Origin: Brachypodius melanocephalos
Lineage: Eukaryota > Chordata > Aves > Passeriformes > Pycnonotidae
Assembly: GCA_013398615.1 (NCBI GenBank)
Contig: VZSR01003803.1
Location: 11,431,849-11,495,848, forward strand
DNA length: 64,000 bases
Reading direction: 5' to 3'
Made by a program: the position numbers and the translations under genes
Shown: positions 59,801-64,000 of the stretch, piece by piece
Position numbering within the stretch: the first letter of the stretch is position 1
Layout of the letters: each line of letters starts with the position of its first letter
The notes under the pieces: model-generated
Told to the model about the DNA's origin: nothing
Seen by the model: only the letters and a program-made list of their open reading frames with translations
The model's database searches: none

Positions 59801-61104
59801 GCACTCCATCATCTCAAATCAAATACTGATCACTGCAAAAAGGCAACTGTGAGGCTTTTAGGAGGAAATACCTGATCGTACTTCACCAGCAAAACCTGCT
59901 GATTTCACAGCTTCTTTAGAGCTCTAATACTGTGAACTCAGTGATATTATGATACACAGTTTGTTGTTTGCTTTTCTTTATTTTTAAGTTGTATTTTCAA
60001 GGAAAATAAAAAATGTTAAGCAAAAATTAAAGGGAGAAGTCTAATCAAAAGCATGAAACAAAATGTTTCTAAAAATAATAGTTTGCAAATCCCAAATTGA
60101 TTTTTTCAGAAATACAAGTAAGTTTCAGAAATATAAATAAGTAAAACTAAACATGTCACTTCTTGTTTGAGCAATGAACTTGTTTTATGGTATCAATTTA
60201 TTTTTATTGTTTCCAATAATATACATTATTTGACTGAGGTCTTATTTATCTACACTCAACTTCCAATCTGTCAGTAATCCTTAAAAATTAAAAGGCAGGA
60301 TTTTCTGCACAAGGAATGGTCAAATCACATCTCCCTCAGGGGCCAAAGAGTGAAAGACTCAAAGCCCATGAAAAAAAAAAAATTCAAGTAACAGAAGAAC
60401 AACCCTAAAAGAAAAAAATACCATATGATACAACAGATGCAAGAATAATCCAAAATTTGAAGTCTTGCTAAGAAGTATTTGTGTCTAGGAAAAATACACA
60501 TCTCTGCACTTACCACAACACCCATGAGATTATTTTCTTCTTGTAAACTTGTAAACCAAAATAGCAGTGTCATGAACTGTCATGCTCATGAAAACAAGAT
60601 GCTATTTCTGAAGCTTTATAACAATTTGCATGTCAACATTTAATTATTTGATTACTGATCATTATCATAAACATTATCAGCTGCTGGGTTTTATCAGCAC
60701 AGTTTGGAAGACAGACTACACAAATAAAAGAATACGCTTCCAAGATTTAAAAGAGAAATCTCATCAATGAATTGTGTGGCATTTTGGTTCATCAAAACTA
60801 GTGCAAGTTCAATATTTCAAACTAAAAGCTCCTTAAGGTGAGTTGGTTGAACATCTCATCTTTCCAGAAACAGATCTGCTAAAGTACAGTTATTTCTGCA
60901 AATTTCTCAGATTACCAGAAGCAGACAAACCAGCTTTCCAACTGTCTTTCCCAAAGGGCTTCCAGAATTACAATCACCAAATAACTGTCTTGACTATTTT
61001 AGCCAGCTGTGATAAATTCCTGCTTATCTCTTGCTGCCTTTCTAAGCAAGACTATCCAAACACACTGAGAAAAAGTCTTGCAATAGTTTTCTCCTAGTTC
61101 TGTT

Positions 61105-61665
61105 CACAGAATCATAGATTATCCCGAGTTGGAAAGGGCCCACAAGGATCATCATGTCCAACTGCTGGCCCTGCACAGGACACCCCAAGAGTCACACCGT
61201 GTGCTTGAGAGCATTGTCCAAACACTTCTTGAACGCTGTCAGGCTGGTGCTGTGATCACTGCCCTGGGGAGCCTGTTCCAGTGCCCAAACACCCTCTGGA
61301 TGAAGAACGTTTTCTGAATATCCAACCTAAACCTCCCCTGAGACTCAACTTCAGGCCATTCCTAGAGGTCCTATCACTGGTCACCACAGAGAAGAGATCA
61401 GTGCCTGCCCCCCCTCTTCCCCTCACGAAGCAGCTGAAGACCATGATGAGGTCTCCTCCCTGCTACACTGAACCAGCCAAGTGACCTCAGCCAGTCCTCA
61501 TACACCTGCAGCCTCTAAGCCCTTCACTGTATTTTGTGGCCCTCCTTTGGACACTAATAGTTCAATGTCTCTTATACTGTGGCACCCAAAACTGCCACCA
61601 GCACTCAAGGTGAGGCCATCCCAGTGCAGAGCAGAGCAGGACAATCTCCTGCCTCAACCACCCAG
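61105..61665 (-). mobile_element. CR1 LINE 3' fragment
   Basis: Begins cacagaatcatagattatcc, then gttggaaagggcccacaagg, ttgaacgctgtcaggctggt and gcctgttccagtgcccaaac, all reverse-strand CR1 words. At about 560 nt it is the longest CR1 copy here. Remnants of the ORF2 C-terminus can be read on the minus strand around 61256-61444 but are broken. It is in sense with CWF19L2. Confidence 0.9.
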
Positions 61666-64000
61666 CTGTTCCACTGCAGCAGGCAGTCCAGCCATAATCA
61701 AAGTAAAGCAGAGAAAGTCAATACACTTAGGACATTAATCTGTTCTCACACAGGCAGCAACAAGTCCATTTCTGAAAAGCAGACAGCAGAGTACTGACAT
61801 GGCTATTATGACATCCTCAAGCTTTCACATTATAAAATGCTAAATTGACTTTTCACAGAAATAACAGAGTAGCTACACGAGAGGTCTTAAAAATGTTGCC
61901 CTTTTACATAGCTATATTAGGTTATCGAGTCCATAAATGAGAAGAGAAACATGAGTTTTTTTTAAAAAATGTTTAATTCCTAAATTTCTCTATCAGCCAA
62001 ATAAGTAATAAAGGAATCTCTACCGCTTCCTTTGGCCCACATGGACTTGTACAGGATAAAATGCTTAGGATACACTTTTGCTAACACATTCTAAAACTTT
62101 AGAAAAGAGGGCTGGGGGGGAAATTCCCAACCTTCAACATGGCCTCTCCTTACTTCAACTTTTTGCTCTTACTGCAAGGAAAAGAAACAGTTCAAGGACA
62201 TTCCTAAGATGATGAACACAGCAATTCCACAAGCAACAGCAAAGAAAACCATTTGATCATTAATGTATGTTTCAGTATTACCCAATGCACCCATGAGAAC
62301 CTTTGAAAATCAGAGAATCTGACTTAGCTTTAGGTTGCTTGGAAGTGAAAACATAGCAATGTGGAAATATAACACAGACTCTATACTGTGACTTTCAGTA
62401 AGAAGCTGAAAGGCCACACCGGGGAAGTTTCTCATTGGCCATATAGGGACCAAGCATCTCTAATGGCTAACTTCTGTAGAAAACAACACCATTGTCTCCT
62501 ACATTCCATGAAAAATGGACTTGAAGAATCATAGTGGCTAGTATTTCACAAATTATACGCCATTCTGCTTCCCTGTATTGGATTTCTCAGTGCTCTGACA
62601 TTCTCAGAACTGAGAATCTAAGCTATATCCCAAGTAAAAAATGTCCAGCAATGCCCAGGGAGGCTGAAATGTATACAGGCTTAAGGTCAAAGTGAGCCAT
62701 CTCCAAAATATTCCTCCATCCTCCAGCAATCTGAGGCTCAACAACTTTTCAATCAATAGCTTTCAACATTTATTTTAGATTTGAAGCTATTCTTGTCTGG
62801 ATGGAAGTGCAGTGCCGGTATTTGCAACATGCTGTACGAGAGACCCTACAATTTCTCTGTGCATCATCTGAAAGTTCACTTCTTTTGTCTGCTTTAAGCT
62901 GGCTATGGGTAAAATCCTTAATACAACCTCGTTCTTAACCTGAAAGAACCAGCAGATAGCACTTCTCTATTTCCTTCTTCATATCATTTAACAATTTTAC
63001 AGAACTCTCTTTAAGTATTAACTTTAAAGTAATTAACTTTATTTTCAGTCAATCTTTCCTCATCTCAAAACCTCTACAGCCCTTGGACAGCCTGCACCAA
63101 AATCATTTCCGCACCTTCCTTCCCACCTTCTCCAAGGTTGTTTGGTTGTTTTTCAGATGCTGGGATCAGGACTGCATAAGCTATTTGATGTTACACAGAA
63201 ACGGGTAATATGTCTGTGCAACCATTTTCTTTGTTCATTATTCCTCACACAGTAGTTCCAACGCTTGATCAGCTTTTGTCTAAGCAACGATGTAGCATCT
63301 TTATAGAGCTATTTACTCCCCAGTTGTTAGTTTTGAATGGTAAAAGCCAACACTGAGCCCACTGCTGTACAAAGAAAATCAGAAAATTAGGGCTGTGCAC
63401 TGGGTTTTCTTTAGGATCACACAAATACTGCAGATGCATTTTTGAGATATTCATGTAGGAATAATTTGTATTCATGGCATTTTAAAAATAGGCTGAACAA
63501 TACAATGATGGTCTTGTTCAAGTCAAGGAAAATTACAAAATTCAACAAAGATCCTACATACCTTTTCGAAAATACATTAGAGCTTAGCATTAAGAAAATA
63601 CATGAGATTTGGTTTCACTCTAAAAACTCCAAACCACTTTCTCTAATATTCTTCAGCAAGGCTGACGAGCAGAATCTAAACCTACAAGAATATATTAACA
63701 CTGAGAGTTAGGACCCATGAAGCTATAGCATCATCAAAGAACTCTTGACACATATCCTAACAGTGGAGTGAGAAGTGTAGCCTCCCTGCTCAAGACACCA
63801 AGGTTCTAGCAACTACTGGAACTCTGTCAAGGATAACCTGTGCCCCAGGAAAAAAGCCATGAACTGGTGCTGCCTCTTTGCACAACAGAGAGACCTTTGG
63901 GGCCAGCCAGGAGAGCAGACACTCAAGGATACTGCAGGAGTCAAGGACTCAGCAGGAGGACTCCAGACCATGGCACACATAAGACTGCAAGAGCATAAAA

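Larger units (their letters stand above)
54369..64000 (-). other. intron 1 (partial), no coding exon recognised
   Basis: At least 9.6 kb upstream of exon 2. I searched by eye for the expected exon-1 coding end (an ERKEQTRNARAEVLRQ-like segment before a GT) and for a CpG-rich promoter on the minus strand and found neither. It contains a CAAAA tract near 56098-56126, a purine tract near 56845-56880, a region open on both strands at 58697-59188 and a CR1 at 61105-61665. Confidence 0.7.

Noticed and set aside
59870..59930. Possible CWF19L2 exon 1 end (GAAGCTGTGAAATCAG then GAAGTACGATCAG before gt)
   Set aside because: In the phase needed to join exon 2 the frame is stopped by TGA, and the resemblance to the expected sequence is weak.
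1..64000. tRNA, rRNA, CRISPR arrays or prokaryotic operons
   Set aside because: No cloverleaf boxes, rRNA words, spaced direct repeats or clustered intronless genes were seen; the window is vertebrate.

Overview
The window looks like an intron-rich, AT-rich stretch of a bird chromosome. Three things point that way: CR1 LINE fragments ending in the avian ATTCTATGATTCT-type tail, two solo-type LTRs of an endogenous retrovirus family common in neoavian and passerine genomes, and a vertebrate spliceosomal gene with long introns. No prokaryotic feature, CRISPR array, operon or complete mobile element is present.

One gene dominates. It is CWF19L2 (CWF19-like protein 2, a splicing and intron-lariat turnover factor), read on the minus strand. 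I could place 17 coding exons from 54368 down to the TGA stop at 4015-4017. Every junction uses GT/AG and the reading frame is continuous, giving 880 residues. By comparison with the mammalian gene these should be exons 2 to 18. Exon 1, with the start codon and promoter, was not found and should lie beyond 64000. The N-terminal half is lysine-rich and disordered: a poly-Lys block in exon 3 and the long variable exon 8. The C-terminal third carries the two conserved Cwf19-like C-terminal domains, including a degenerate HIT-like fold.

Layout along the plus strand: 1-4014 is 3' UTR and downstream flank with no recognised gene; 4015-8510 holds exons 18-15; 12611-14540 holds exons 14-13, with an LTR and a 100-base assembly gap between them; 14541-23879 is the 9.3-kb intron 12 with a CR1; 23880-25375 holds exons 12-11; 25376-37624 is the 12.2-kb intron 10 with CR1 copies in both orientations; 37625-40668 holds exons 10-9; 40669-46954 is intron 8 with a second LTR; 46955-54368 holds the compact cluster of exons 8-2; 54369-64000 is part of intron 1 with another CR1.

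No new system was found. The points most worth a second look are the diverged exon 2, the inverted CR1 and LTR pairs flanking exons, a strong G-quadruplex motif in intron 2, tandem or weak splice donors, and a 0.45-kb stretch in intron 1 that is open on both strands. Statements about mammalian CWF19L2 rest on memory of the family, not on an alignment run here.
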